The notes under the pieces are model-generated. The model was not told the DNA's origin and made no database searches. It saw only the letters and a program-made list of their open reading frames with translations. This document shows, in pieces, positions 35,701 to 47,968 of a stretch of 64,000 nt of DNA. Source of the stretch: Pseudocercospora fijiensis CIRAD86 (Eukaryota > Ascomycota > Dothideomycetes > Mycosphaerellales > Mycosphaerellaceae); contig NW_006921549.1 of assembly GCF_000340215.1 (NCBI RefSeq), positions 186,001 through 250,000 on the forward strand. The letters run 5' to 3'. Position numbers and translations under genes: made by a program. Position 1 is the stretch's first letter. Each line of letters starts with the position of its first letter.

Positions 35701-36062
35701 TCTCTTTTATTAAGCGTAGCTACGCCTTCCTAGTCGCGCGAGTCTTAGATTGAGTAATACTTATATACGAAGGAAACGCTAGAACGAATACGAGTCTACG
35801 ATATAAGGATACTAATAGACAGTTAACGTCGACGCGGCTAAAGGCATATCTACTCTATATATATCTTACTACGTTATATATAGGCTATTAAAGTGCTTAC
35901 TACTAATAGTACGAAAACGAGGTAAAACTTTATATATCTAAAGATGCCTCTAGCTTTACTAATGTCGCTTATTAAAATAGTTAAGAAGAGTAGATTGCTA
36001 GAATTGCTAGTAGAGTTAAGAGAGGAGATTTAGGTATACCTAGCGACCTCCTTCTAGAGACA
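35701..36062. other. No recognised feature
   Basis: Short interrupted frames only on both strands. Composition is the same RIP-type pattern as the flanks. Confidence 0.5.
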
Positions 36063-36930
36063 GACTACGACTACGTATACTACGTAAAGCTATCTTACTC
36101 GATATCTCGTACCTCGCCTAGCCTATCGGCAAATAAATTTAGAGTTTACCCCGGTCTTTTACTATAGTCGTAAGGTCTTTATCTAAGTAGCTATAATCTT
36201 AATATACGGTTCTAATAACACTTAGATCGAATTTTACGAAGTCGTATACAGCCTTTATAGTATCGACGATAGCTAGTACGGTATTCGATAATAGTAGTAC
36301 TACACATTACTACTACCTACACCTATACGCAATATAATTGGGCGGCTCTATATTACGCTATCTACGCCGGGCGTAGACTAGTTCTACGCCTACTTAGATT
36401 AGATATTCTACTCTATACATCGTAACGACGATACGGATTAGACCTAGCTACTCGATCGTCTTATATATCTTAGTTTCCGGAAGATTAAAACTTTAGTTAT
36501 ATCCGTCGCTATTAAGAAGGATCGGTATAGCTTAAGTCGTTATAGCTTCTAGAATAAGGGTATTAAGGTAGTAATACTTTAGTATATTAGTTATAAGAGG
36601 CTCGATATAGGTAATATTTAAGTATAGTTTTAAGAGCGGTATATAGATATAAAGGACAAGTTTGCTAGAATCTAGTAGAAATTGTAGGTCTCTAGCTCCG
36701 TTAGCCGTACCTATAGCTACTATAATCTACGAGCGAGTAGTCGAGGCTAAAGAGAAACCCTCGATAGAATAATTTAATACCTAGAATATCCGCCGCGGAA
36801 TAGCTTTTATCTATCGAGAAGGGCCTAGGAGGAGATAGACAAATAAAGTATCCGTAGACCCGCGATATAGATTAGGATAGCCGAGCGAAGCCGGAGGCGA
36901 GCGGCGGACTCTTCGGGCCTAAGGTTGTAG
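36063..36930 (+). pseudogene. Unrecognised ~290-codon degraded frame
   Basis: A forward frame with only TAG/TAA stops includes SYLTRYLVPRLAYRQINLEF, FRKIKTLVISVAIKKDRYSL and ARASSRG-type basic sequence, ending in an Arg-rich tail RIAERSRRRAADSSG before a run of ten or so G (36940-36950). The pattern (helical body, basic tail) would fit a gag, but no CCHC motif is present. Confidence 0.35.
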
Positions 36931-37276
36931 TTATATAGGAGGGGGGGGGTATATCTTTTCTACTAATAAGAGGGCTAGAATGCTTTTATATAGGCGTATC
37001 TTTAAATTTAACCCTACGCTATCCGCCGCTCGCTTACTATTTTTAGGCTAGAGTTAGAGTATTCGAGGAGCTTAGCTCCGCTCGGATTATACTATATCTT
37101 CTCGTATATTAAAGCTTGCTCTATTAAGCGTATATATATTACCTTAGGTAACGCCTATACTAAGCCCTTACTAATCGGTAAGTATAATATATCTCGAAAT
37201 CTAGAGCCTAGCTAGACTCTATCGACTCCTCTAGCGTTACCTCCTCGTACTTAGCCCCTTCGGTCGACTATAGCGT
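36931..37276. other. No recognised gene; left flank of the hAT element
   Basis: Contains a G homopolymer near 36940-36950 and no sustained frame. It ends at the left 8-bp target duplication of the hAT transposon. Confidence 0.5.
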
Positions 37277-37284
37277 ATATAATC
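37277..37284 (+). repeat. Left 8-bp target site duplication of hAT element
   Basis: ATATAATC, identical to 46841-46848, directly outside the two terminal inverted repeats. Eight-base duplications are the hallmark of hAT insertions. Confidence 0.93.
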
Positions 37285-37304
37285 TAGACCCCGTAGTAGT
37301 TCGG
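37285..37304 (+). repeat. Left terminal inverted repeat of hAT element
   Basis: TAGACCCCGTAGTAGTTCGG, the exact reverse complement of 46821-46840. The terminal TA is readable as the canonical CA. Confidence 0.93.
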
Positions 37305-38399
37305 GTTGGTTTGGTTTGGTTTGCTAAGCCGAAACTCTAGTTTGGTTTAGGTTAGTTTGCTAAGCAACTATATAAGTAGCTAGTTCGAACTATATAATTT
37401 ATCGGTTTTTAAGAAGTGTACGAATATATACGTAGCTTTAAGCAAGCCCTTTGTAAGACTTAGTAGTATAGCCGGTAGCGTAGCCGGCATTTTTAGTCCT
37501 TAGTACTTATAGAATTTTCGAATCCTACTTAGGCTACGTAGTTGTATAAAGGTACTTATATAACCTCAAATCTATAGACAATCAGCTAAGGGCACTAACT
37601 AATTAAAAGTATACATATATATATAATGCATTATAGTTCAGTTCGGAAACTGTACTCCTTAGGTATGAATTTTATCCTTTCGTTTACGGTTCAATTCCCT
37701 AACTGCTTAGTAGAATGTCTTTATCTAGATCTAGGTAGAACTTATCGATTTCCGTCGAAGCTCTCCTTAAGAAGTTCTAGCACTTTCCTACTAAACTATA
37801 CTCTAATATTAAGTACTAGGATAGCTCCTCCCTCGACATCGGCACTATATACGAAACAGCTATAAGGCAGCTCTATAGGGCGTTCTACTAGTTACTCGCT
37901 ATACTACGGCCGAATACTAGTTCGTTCCTTAGAACTCTAGGTTATTTAGTAGATATTAAGGATAGGGCAGGTAGTAACTTCGTATTGTATAAGGAAGTAG
38001 AGGCTACTATAGAGGAGTCCTTTAACCTATAGAAGATAGTAAAAGATATAGAGGCAGCTATAGGTCTAGGTACCTAGTTGAATTTCTAGTAGGTAGAGTA
38101 TAAGGATATTTAGTAGGAGTATTAGGTAGAGTTGCGAAAGCAGGTATATAATATAGTCTAGAGAACAGGGATAATGCCTATAACTATAAGTATTAGGTTC
38201 TTTAATCTTCCTCCTTTTTTCCTTATTTTCTTTTTATAAAAATCTAAACTAATACAAATTAACTAGAATGTCTATCTTCTTTTAGTTCTTTATAAGACCT
38301 AGTAGCGTAGCCGGTAGCGTAGCCGGCAGCGTAGTCGGCCTTTTTACTCCTAAGTACTAACGGGTTTTTCGAAGACTTCTATTCTATACGGCTAATAAA

Positions 38400-39230
38400 G
38401 TATACTATACTATATAGGTATGCTTAGAGAGTATTTAGAGCGCGGTATATAGCGCCGTATAATAGCGGCTTATTTCGTATATAGAAAAGCTTATAGACGA
38501 TACTACGAACATCCTTCCTACTAGTATATCTATCCTATCTAGTACTATCTCGAATGTAGACATTCTAGCCTTTTAGAATCTAATCGAGTACTTTAAAATC
38601 CTTGTCTATAATCGTTATACGCTTCGCGTAGATAGCTATAAGGTTGACCGCTAAAATAGTATTAGTATAGTCCGAAAAGAGGTAGAAGAGAAACATATAT
38701 TCGAAGATACGAACTAGGTAGGCTTCTATAGCCTCTTAAAGGGCGCCTATCGCGGAGGCTTAGAAGCGAAGGTCCGTTCTATAATCCTAGGCAATTTCGC
38801 GAATAAGTCGTTAGAAAGGAGCTTTACGGATTAGGAGCTTAGAACTCTTCTAATACTACCGAATCTTACGGAGGGCTACGGCTAAAGAAGGATTAGTAAA
38901 AAGACAGTAAGAATACCGGCTACGTTACCGGCTACGCTACCGGCTACGCTGCCGGCTATAAATAGGACTTACTTCTTAGGCGCTATCGACGCTTCGTACG
39001 ATTACTACTAGTAGTAGAAGCGCTAGTTATCGTCTTACGTAGAGCCTTGCCCGCCGTTGTCTTACGCGGAGCCTTACTCGCGACGCCCTTTCTAGTACCG
39101 GAGCTAGCGGTAGTAGTAGTAGCCCTCTTATATTAATATACTATACTCGTTCTATTATTTCCGATCTTATTACGACCCGTAGAAGTAGTAGGTCCCTTCT
39201 TACGAGGCGTCGTAACTTAGTTAAGTAGAC
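38400..39230 (+). pseudogene. Accessory frame 1 within hAT element
   Basis: A degraded forward frame reads NLIEYFKILVYNRYTLRVDS, GFYSLLKGAYRGGLEAK and GNFANKSLERSFTD, then a tail containing three TLPAT units encoded by the TAGCCGG repeat array near 38914-38955. The central portion resembles accessory frame 2 (40450-41140) in order and residues, suggesting duplicated genes. No function is recognised. Stops are TAG/TAA. Confidence 0.4.
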
Positions 39231-40450
39231 TCGCTATTATAAAAGTCGTCGAATTAAGGAAAAAAGTGCGGTACGAAGGTATACGAAGGCGCGCGCAGAG
39301 CGAGGGTATTACGGAGGTAGTATATATAGAGCGTAGAGGTATAGGTATCGATACGAAGGTTGAATATAGCGAGAGAGGTAGTATCGCGGTATCGCTAGGC
39401 AATAGAGTAAGCTTCGCGCAAGCCTATATTATAGTAACGTTAGAGTAAGGAAAGAAGGTAGGTACGGCTAAAAAAGGCAGGCACGGCTAAAAAAGGCAGG
39501 TACGGCAGACTTTGAAATATAGCCGGTATATATAGCCGGTATAGTAATAGGCGAAAGCCTCCTTTTAATAAATAGCCGGCGTAATAATAGTATCCTACTA
39601 TAGTATAGATATTCTTTAGTAATGCCTTTACTAGCTATAGTAATCTTATAAGTAACCTAGGCCTATTGCTAGTAAATATAAGAAATATTAGGTAGGCTAT
39701 ACTAAACAAGCTAGTTATTTAGTAGGAAAAGGCCTACTACTATCTCTATATACCGGCTACGAGTGCCGGCTATCGCTCTAAATTCAACTCTACCCTATCT
39801 CGGAGGCTAAGGTACCGAGCGGAAACCCTATAGCTTATATTTACTCGGTTGTCGCGGAGCGCTTATAGGTAAGGTATTAGAAAAGAGTATAAAAAGTACG
39901 AGAAGAGTATCGTAGGATATAGGTCGCAAGTAAATAAAAGTAGTACGCCTAGTTATTTATATCGTACGTTACTCTAAATAGCTAGGAGCCTATATTATCT
40001 CGTACTTCGCTTATAAGATCTCGACTCTACTATTATACTATCGATCTCCTCCTCGATCGCTAATACGCTATCTTAATTCTTCTTTAAGTTGCTAGACTTA
40101 GTATATATCTATCGCTATATAATAGCGCTACGTATTATAGAGAATCTCTCGTTAAAGTTTCTCTTTCGTAGGCTTACTATCTACTTCGTAGTAGAGAGGA
40201 TTAAAGTACTAATACTAAAGAATCTCTTTATAGTTAGGATACTAGGGCTCCTTATAACCTTTATATTTTAGGTCTAAATAGAGACGTATTATAAACGTTC
40301 TATCGCCCTTTCGCTTACTACCCGCTAGGTCGCGATATACGAAGAAACTAATCTAAATATAGCTCGTCTCTATAATAGCCGGGTGAATATAGAGCGCTAG
40401 GTTTCTACTTCGTACCTTAGATTTAGGGACGGCGCGGAGATAAAATTAGA
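39231..40450. other. hAT interior without a recognised frame
   Basis: Short open frames occur on both strands (39217-39448 and 40089-40271), overlap each other and lack any recognised motif. TAGCCGG copies lie near 39515 and 39755. Nothing convincing can be called. Confidence 0.4.
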
Positions 40451-41140
40451 AATGTAGCCGGTACCTATAGCCGGCAAAAGGATGCGAAAATAGGCCTCCT
40501 TCTAGGTTAATCTAACGACTAAATACAATTTCTAACTAATCCGCTATAAACCGACGCCGAATTTTAGCTAGAAGCTATATATCTTTATTTTAAAGAGTAA
40601 TCCGCTTCGTATAGATAGCAAGGAGGTTTAAAAGCTTAAGCTCGGTTACGAGAAAGGCCTCTATAGCTTCCTAAAAAGCACTAATCGCCTTAGCCGTAAA
40701 TCGTATACTAGACCGAAAATCTAATATAATTTCTCGGACGAGTCGCTAGAAGGGAGTCTTAGGGATTAAAAGCTCGGTCCCTCTTTTGTTTTAGAAAAGC
40801 CGGATCTAGCGAAGGGTAATAGTACCTAGTTTTAAGCGCCGCTTCTTTATCGTCGAGTCCTGCCTTATTCCTTTTCTTTTAATAGAAAGATAACTTTTCT
40901 TCGCGATAGTCTTCGTCCGCCTACTCTTTTTAGCCTTCTCCTATCTACCTATAGCCTTCTTGTTTTTCGGTACTATTTTCCGAGGAACCCCCTTCCTTCG
41001 TATATACTACGGAGAGCCTTGCTCTTCCGATATCTCGTTCTCGCTACGGTCTCCCTATACTTAGCTTCCTTTACCCTTACCCTTTAGCCTCTAAAGATAT
41101 TTATCTACGCGTTTAGGCGACGAGGGCATATCGGTAGGAC
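40450..41140 (+). pseudogene. Accessory frame 2 within hAT element, paralogous to frame 1
   Basis: A forward frame reads KLKLGYEKGLYSFLKSTNRL and YNFSDESLEGSLRD with a Lys/Arg/Ser-rich C-terminal part. The segment matching GLYSFLK...LEGSLRD aligns with GFYSLLK...LERSFTD of frame 1, with comparable spacing. Both lie on the strand opposite the transposase. Function unknown. Confidence 0.4.
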
Positions 41141-41640
41141 TTAGAAAATTAATAAGCATATAATTGTAAGGAGATATTAATGCTTCTTACCTTCTAGAAT
41201 AAATAGTCTTCTATTAAACCGCCTTAGTAGGTTATCGTTAGATTCGAATAAAGGATAGTAGCTTAAGGAAGGGGAGGTAGCCGGCTTAGGAAGGCCCGAA
41301 GAGCCGAATCCTTAAGGTATATTTGTCTTTAAGAATATAGGGAAAGGGAAGAAGGAGAGGAAGAGCGAATAGAGAATTAGAAATAGTCCGTAGGTAAGCG
41401 GGATCGGTTGCTATAGCAACTAGTCTGTTTAGGTCCTAGGAATTCTAAACACATTTCGGATATATACCGGCTATATACGCCGGCTATATTACCTTATACG
41501 TAAACGCTTCGTCTCCTTAAAGCTACTCTAAGCCTATATACGTTTCCGCTTCTCGATCCGGTATCGCCTTCTACCTCCGCCCTCCTCCTTTTCGTTATCG
41601 CTAATTAGGGTTTCGCTTAGACTAAATTTCGTATTCTCTT
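41141..41640. other. hAT interior spacer between accessory frame 2 and transposase end
   Basis: No sustained frame. Contains TAGCCGG motif copies near 41278 and 41465-41485 (CCGGCTATATACGCCGGCTA). Confidence 0.4.
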
Positions 41641-41649
41641 CGCGCTCCT

Positions 41650-44600
41650 AGGTTTCTTCGATCTTAAGGTTTTCTAATTCCTCGATTAACTCCTTTAGTA
41701 TAATCTTTAGTAACCTGCCTTAGCGATTCTAGTAGAGGAGATAGTATCGGAATACTATAATAGATTCGAAGGTAGTAGGCGAGTATATTCGATTAAAGCG
41801 GCCCTAGTAACGAGCGATACTAAAAGACCTCTTATAGCCTATACCTATACTCGGGATAGCGAGGACGTTCTAAGCGACCGACGCTATCGTTAGAAACTTA
41901 GGCTCTAACCGCTACTATATAGCGAGAATATCGTCTCCGAATTCGTCTAGAAGACCGGTAAGATCTAGAGATTATTAGCCCTCTTTCCGAGCCTACGGGT
42001 TTATACTTACTCGCGCGCCGATAGAGATCGAACTCTTCTTTATTTACTTTAGTAGTTACTTCCTCTTCTACCTCTACTTCCTACCTACGAAACAGGTATA
42101 ATATCGGAGCCTTCTAAACCTTCTTTTTCTTTATAGGAGCTGTATTTAGACTAGTTTCTTTCCGACGCTCGTAGAATATCTTTTCTAGAATAGTCTAGTA
42201 ATGCTTCGGCTATACCTCGTCCGCCTTCTATTCCGGCCTCTACTAGTATATATCCTTTTCTACCGGGTTAAGTAAGTACGTAACGCTATAGATATCCCCG
42301 AACGACTTAAAGGTAGCACTATAATATTTATATAACTTAGTATAGGAGGTGTCTATAGCTTTCGTTATAGCTACTTTCTAGGGAACGCTCTTCTTAGCTA
42401 GCTTAGCTACGGTTTCCTCGAGCTCGTTAAAGAGCTAGTTATAGTACGTAAAGATAAGGTAGATCGTCGGTCCTCGGGTTCTTCTAATCGTAGTAGTAAC
42501 CTTCGCGTAATGCTTACTAATATCGACGAGATACTCTGCTTAGCGCTATTCGGCAGCGGTAAGGCCGAGCTACTTAATACCCTCGGAACTCTAATAGATC
42601 TCGAGAGCGGTACGTAAAGTATATCCCTTCGTAACTATATAGAAAGTCGAATCGAACTAGGTCTTAACGTCTTAGGTAAAACGGAGTAGGCGCTAAGGAG
42701 GCCGCTTTTGCTATCGCTTATTCTATACGATATTCTAGGCATCGGTTTTAGGGCGCTCGATTAGGTTCTTTTAAATAGCCTCGAATCGGTTATATCTCTA
42801 TAAGCTCGAGTTCGTATATATTGCTAAACGACGAAGCTAGAGAAAAAGAGTTAGAACTATACTAGGTTGCCGGCTATAGGTACTAGCTATAGACAAAAGT
42901 TATACCTTATACAAAACGAGAGCGAGGCTCTCTACCTTATCCCGTCTTATTACTATAATAAGTTTCTCGACTTTCGACTTTGCTTTATCCTTATCTAGGA
43001 TCTTCTATTAGTCGTCGTTTAATAGTGCAATTTTAAGCGTCTTAAAGAGGGCTCGGATCGCGATTTAAACTATATAAGCGAGGTAGGGAAACTTCTATAG
43101 GGATACAACTAGTAACGACGTCGGCTCCGATTTAATAGGGCTAGGGCTATTAATAGGCTCCTCTTTATCGTTATTATCGTACGTATTGTCGTGCGTATCC
43201 GGAATCGTAGCGAGCTTAATATTCGGAAGATTAAGCTAGATTATAGACCTTATAATCTCCTCTACGTACTCGACCCTATCGATATAATTAGTAATTTTAA
43301 AGATATATACGAGTGAATTGTATATACAACGCCTTATACAATATTCGATTATTACTAGCGTTATCCGTAGTAATCGAGATTAGTTTCGTTATTACGCTAA
43401 CCCTATCTATTACTATATAGACAAGCTTCGCTATATCCTTACTAGTATAGGAACCTAGAATTTTAGGGAATCCGATTATAAGTTCCTAGAGTTTCTAATC
43501 CGAATTAATAAAGTATAGTATAATCGAGAGGAAGGAGGCTCTTATAGTCCGGCTTAACTAGCTATCGATAGTAATAGCTACTCGGCGAGTATTACGGAGG
43601 ATCTCCCGAATATCGTCTAACGCAGCCTCTTTGTTCTTTTCGAATATAATACGCTAGGTTGTCGCGCCGAGAAATAGGGAAGGGTAGTTTATAAGATATA
43701 GGTATATCTTCTATATAGACTCCCTTTCGTAGAAGTCTTCCGGAAGACCGTTTGTAGCTAGCATTTCGTTTGCTAGTTGCTTAAAGTCTTCGGGGGAGAA
43801 ATCGGTAGCCTTTAATCCTAGAGCTTCCTTAAGCGTAGCCTATAATAATTAGCTAGACCTCTACGGTTAATTTAAGTAGCCGGAATCTATAGCCGGAATC
43901 TGTAGCCGGAATCTATAGCCGGTAGCTATAGCCGGCAGCTATAGCTAGGATTTTAGAAGACGTACCTCTTTCTAGAACGCTATATCTATATTAACTCTCC
44001 TCTCTCCTTAAGATTCCCGATACCGTTTAGAATAGAGATAGTTCGTAGGCGATAAGTTCCTATCCCCTAGTTTCGGGTATTTTAAGATTAAACCGTAGAA
44101 GTTGTAGACAATTACTAGTTAACCTTTAAGTCGAGAAGTCGTATAACGGTATAATACCCCCTCTATAAAGAACTTCTAGAATATATCCGTTCGCTCCTTA
44201 CTCCCCTATCGCATCGAGTACTTCCGGAGTTTATACTCCTTTAAACGGAAGTATAAAGGGAACTATATATTATAGACCTATTAATTAAACTGCTCTATAT
44301 ACTCGGGTTTCTAAAGATACGCCTAGCTAGCCTTTTCGAAGATTTCCGGGTTAATACTCGATATTCTTATATCTCCGAACAACCTTCTACTTAGACTCCG
44401 TAAAGGTAAGGACTAGGTAGTAGTACCCTATAATGAATTCCTACTACTAGGATTCGGAGAGGATAAATCTAGCCCTAATCGTCGTCTAGGACTCGATAGG
44501 CTCGAAGGTAAGTATACGACCTCCTCTCGACGTTGTCGTAATCTCGCTCGTATACTAGACTATTTCGACTATCGTCTCGTTATTACCCTTCCTAGTATAG

Positions 44601-44660
44601 CGCCTAGTATATATACAATATCGGTCGGTATGTTTTAAGGTTTCGTACGGTAAGGTAAGG
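41650..44660 (-). pseudogene. hAT transposase, RIP-inactivated
   Basis: Minus-strand reading shows the hAT RNase H-like core: AITIDS at ~43561-43585 (first catalytic Asp, followed by a TAG where Trp is expected), FPKILGSYTSKDIAKL, then TTDNASNN at ~43346-43376 (second Asp). Downstream come TALEIY-type helical sequence (~42600), RTRGPTIYLIFTYYN (~42440), KLYKYYSATFKSFGDIYSVT (~42290) and the C-terminal dimerisation domain (ASVA, then NVLAIPSIGIGYERSFSIAR, ~41790-41900). The N-terminal reading (43960-44400) is in one frame but no BED finger can be made out. Small frameshifts are likely. It would cut and paste the element using the flanking inverted repeats. Confidence 0.88.
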
Positions 44661-44679
44661 ACTTAGGAGTAGTAGATAT

Positions 44680-45950
44680 ATACTAGTAGCTATAGGGAAA
44701 CACCCTTTCTTTTATAGTGTCGTGTCGTTAGGAATAGCTAGGTAGTAAATAGCTAGCTACCTTTTTTTTTTGTTTTCTAGCTATTTAACTACTAGATTTT
44801 TTTTTCCTAGCTACCCTAGCTAGCCTAACTACTAGAATTTCTTTCCTAGCTACTCTAACTACCTGAATTTTGCCTTCTATACGGCGGCTCTCTCCTACTA
44901 ACGGAACCGAGCTGCTATACCTAACGAATCTAAGCTCGTTTTTAGTCTTGATCTATCCTCTTTCGGTATAAGACACTCGATAAGCAAATGCTTAGGCCGA
45001 GTCTAACTACGAAACCTAAGACTAACTAATAGCTCTATTAACTAATCCTAATCCTCGAACTCCTTCCGCTTCTTAGTAAAGACCTTAAAGAGCGCTCGAG
45101 CTTCTTCGGGTACCTACGGAGTAGTCGAGATAAAGCCGTATCGCTAAAATAGGTAACCCTTCGGAGGCTTATATAGAGATTTAGAGAATTCTAACGCTAA
45201 CCTATCCTACTAGTAGCTTAGATTCCGGATATAAGCCCTCTCTACCTTAGTAAAGATTTTATATAGCAGTAGTACTCTGCCTTCGAGAAACGCTTTCTAT
45301 TTACCTATTAGTATCTGCCGGCTACGAACGCCGGCTATATATACCGAGTATAGAATAATTACCTATACCCCTTCCTCCTATAGTAACACTTCTACCGTCC
45401 CTAGATACCTAGCCCCGATCGCATTAATCGCAAGCTACTTTGCCTTTATAGACGCAAAGGCTTCGCTCTAATACTAATAAAGAAACTTCTACTCTATATC
45501 GAGGATATAAAGACGACTAGTCTCGATTCTAATCCTTACTAGCTTTTCGTAGTAGCTTTAACTATAATTTTCTAGATTGATAGGACTTATACCTTAGCCC
45601 TTTACTAGTATCTCGTCTCTTTAACTATACTCGATCTACTCCTAGCGCTTATCGTCTATAGCGTTAGGCCCTAAGACTATACCTATTACTAGATCGACGT
45701 ATAGTATCTCCTCGCTTTTTTTAGTTCCTTTATTCGTAGTATTAAGCTCTATCGCGGCATCCTAAACTCTAGTATTGTTGTTCTCGGCTATCTAAACATC
45801 TCCGTTACTATCGGTCGTATCGATAGAGGTAGCGGCTACAGGTCTAAATGCTATTAGTTAACGTATTAAAGAAAAATATGCCGGCTATAGCTGCTAGCTA
45901 CGGCCGCTAGCTAGATTAACTTACACTACTAGAACTTTACGCTCGAAAAC
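44680..45950 (-). pseudogene. Minus-strand frame upstream of hAT transposase
   Basis: A minus-strand frame from about 45330 to 44700 reads FLEGRVLLLYKIFTKVERAY, PPKGYLF, EEARALFKVFTKKRKEFED and LIECLIPKEDRSRLKTSLDS. It ends in a Gln/Leu/Gly/Lys-rich repeat (QLGKKF...LGQLGKKN) corresponding to the degenerate TAGCTACC repeats at 44735-44870. It lies upstream of and on the same strand as the transposase and could be its N-terminal part or a separate accessory protein. No motif is recognised. Confidence 0.4.
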
Positions 45951-46384
45951 TAGCCGTAATTCTTTTCTCCTCTTAGCCTTCTCTTAGGTTGTCTTCTTAT
46001 TCTAACCTTTACTTTTTTCTATAGGTACTAGCTATCGATAGAATACCTTATTCCGCGCCTTTCTTCTCTTATCCTTAGCTCTTTTATCCTTATCTATCTT
46101 CTCCTTTCTCTCGCGGTCTCGTACGGAATTCTTCTTCGTAGAGTACTCCTCTTTAGTCTTACGCTTTTTAGTTAGACGCTTAGGCAAAACAAACTCGCGG
46201 TCTTTAGTTCTATCTTCTATTTAGCGCGCGGCGCGCTTCTCTCTTGCTATTATAAAGGAAAGGGGCGGGGGCGTAGCGTATAGTAGTTATTGTCGGTATA
46301 GGTATAGAGGAAGAAGTTAAAAGTGTAAGAATATCGCGACGCCCTAATTGTTACCGCCTACGTAACGTTATATAGGTAAGCTTT

Positions 46385-46710
46385 TGCAACTACGGTAACT
46401 ACGCCCCGGCAATAGCAACTACGCCCTAGTAATAGCAACTACGCCCTAGCAACGGCAACTACGCCCTAGCAACGGTAATAAAGCGTAGTAAATACAACCT
46501 AGTAACTATTATAGCCGGCAATCGTAGCCGGTAGTCGAATAAGAGTGTTCTTATAGCAAAACTACGCCCTAGCAACGGCAACTACGCCCTAGTAACGGCA
46601 ACTACGCCCTAGCAACGGTAAAAGAGCGTAGTAAATGTAACAGAGTTACTATTATAGCCGGCAATCGTAGCCGGCAGTCGAATAAGAGTATCCTTATAGT
46701 AAAACTAATA
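46385..46710 (+). repeat. 20-bp minisatellite within a larger duplicated block in hAT end
   Basis: The unit GCAACTACGCCCTAGCAACG is repeated about four times at 46400-46475 and three times at 46558-46620. Each array is followed by a similar block containing AGCGTAGTAAAT, TAGCCGGCAATCGTAGCCGG and GTCGAATAAGAGT, so a unit of roughly 150-170 bp has itself been duplicated. It lies about 130-450 bp inside the right end of the hAT element. Confidence 0.9.
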
Positions 46711-46820
46711 CAGTCTCTAGTTTAAACTAGGAATCTATATAGTTCGAAAAAACCAAACCGGAACTAGGGAGCTAGTTCGCCGCTAAGAAACCAAACTATA
46801 TACGTTTAGTAGTTCGGAAA

Positions 46821-46848
46821 CCGAACTACTACGGGGTCTAATATAATC
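46821..46848 (-). repeat. Right terminal inverted repeat and target duplication of hAT element
   Basis: CCGAACTACTACGGGGTCTA (46821-46840) is the reverse complement of the left terminus and is followed by ATATAATC (46841-46848), identical to 37277-37284. Confidence 0.93.
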
Positions 46849-47968
46849 GATCCGCTACTATAGGCTAGCTCCCGAATCTCGAAATCTACCGTTACTATAG
46901 TAGTACGAGCTACTCTAAGACTACGAGCGCCGATATTCCGTCCGGAGTATTATAGTAGCGACCCGATTAAGTAGCTCCGTATATAGTATTAATAATATAT
47001 ACGCGGTAGGTTAAGTACGTTAAGTAGCTCTAAAAGTGCGCGGCGATCTAATATACCGGGCGTTTAGTCGGCCGCTCCCGACTATATTAAAGTGCTAGGC
47101 ACGTCTTATTCGAAGCCTATCGCAATTAATATAAGATTAGTGCCTCGCTACGAATCGGTAGCGCCGGTATATAAGAATTAGTAGCAAGATACTTTCGTTC
47201 CTTAAGATAGTAGGTTTAAGATTATAGAAAGTTGCTAGCCTTATAATCTAGGCTACGAGACTAGTCTAGCGATTATAAGAGAATAGGCAAACAAGTTAGG
47301 ATAGTAATACGTTAAGAAAGATTGTTACTAGCGGCGCGAAGTTTATACTACTATAAGTATTAAGTAGTAGTAATACTAAGGCGAGAGTTAAGTTTTATCG
47401 TAGAGGAATAAAGTTACATATACGTATTTAACCTCGTCTGTCTTGTATTAATACTATTAAGTAATAGTCTCTTTTAATATCTAAATCGTAACTAGTAAGT
47501 GCACGTTACTAGAGATACTGTCCTTCGGTCGCCTGTTTGTCCTATATTGTTATTTCGTTTAGGAGTAGAATATAGGAAATACCTAAGGCTAGCTCTACGT
47601 CTAACTTGTTTTTTCTACTCTTATCTCTTCCTTTTAATAACTACTAATCTCCTCCTCCTACTTCTACTTATTACTAATATCTAGAGTAGCTACCTAGCGA
47701 TACCTTTATACTTATTAATATTAGCTCGCTTAGTGCGAAAGTATAGTATAGTATATTAGATACCCTTCGTAGACGCTTACGCTTTATACGTAGGCTACCC
47801 TTTATTCTATCTACTAGATTAGAGCTAACCTCGTATAAAGCAGACTTCTTAGTATTAGTATCCGCCTTCGAAATCTATTAGCAATTACCCTAAAATACCC
47901 TACTTTAAGCCTAGCGTAGGTAACTAGAATCCCCTCCCTAACTATATACTTAGACGTACGCCGGAAAA
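46849..47968. other. No recognised gene; flank right of hAT element
   Basis: Only short frames are visible, including 47499-47684, which has a hydrophobic Leu-rich tail and no recognised motif. A pyrimidine-rich AT stretch near 47610-47670 precedes the next frame. Some of this may be the 5' part of the sequence interrupted by the hAT insertion. Confidence 0.4.

Larger units (their letters stand above)
37464..46690. repeat. Dispersed TAGCCGG(C/T/A) motif family across the hAT element
   Basis: Single, paired or clustered copies of TAGCCGG or its complement CCGGCTA occur at about 37470-37490, 38300-38335, 38914-38955, 39515-39540, 39755-39775, 40455-40480, 41278, 41465-41485, 42868, 43877-43950 (a run at 11-15-bp spacing), 45315-45335, 45883, 46510-46530 and 46655-46675. 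Spacing between neighbours is often 10-16 bp. Outside the element only isolated copies were noticed (near 11921 and 32333). Confidence 0.8.
37285..46840 (-). mobile_element. hAT-superfamily DNA transposon, 9.6 kb, RIP-inactivated
   Basis: Terminal inverted repeats of about 20 bp (TAGACCCCGTAGTAGTTCGG, probably CAGACCCCG before RIP) at 37285 and 46840 are flanked by the 8-bp duplication ATATAATC. The interior encodes, on the minus strand, a transposase with the hAT catalytic signature and the C-terminal dimerisation domain. Subterminal GGTTTGGTTTGG-type repeats occur at 37305-37360 and as AAACCAAACC at 46745-46800. Unusually for a hAT element it is nearly 10 kb long, carries several extra degraded frames, and is sprinkled with a TAGCCGG motif. 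The many TAG/TAA stops make it inactive. Confidence 0.93.

Noticed and set aside
46385..46710. CRISPR-like array
   Set aside because: Units are contiguous 20-bp minisatellite repeats without unique spacers and lie inside a eukaryotic hAT element.
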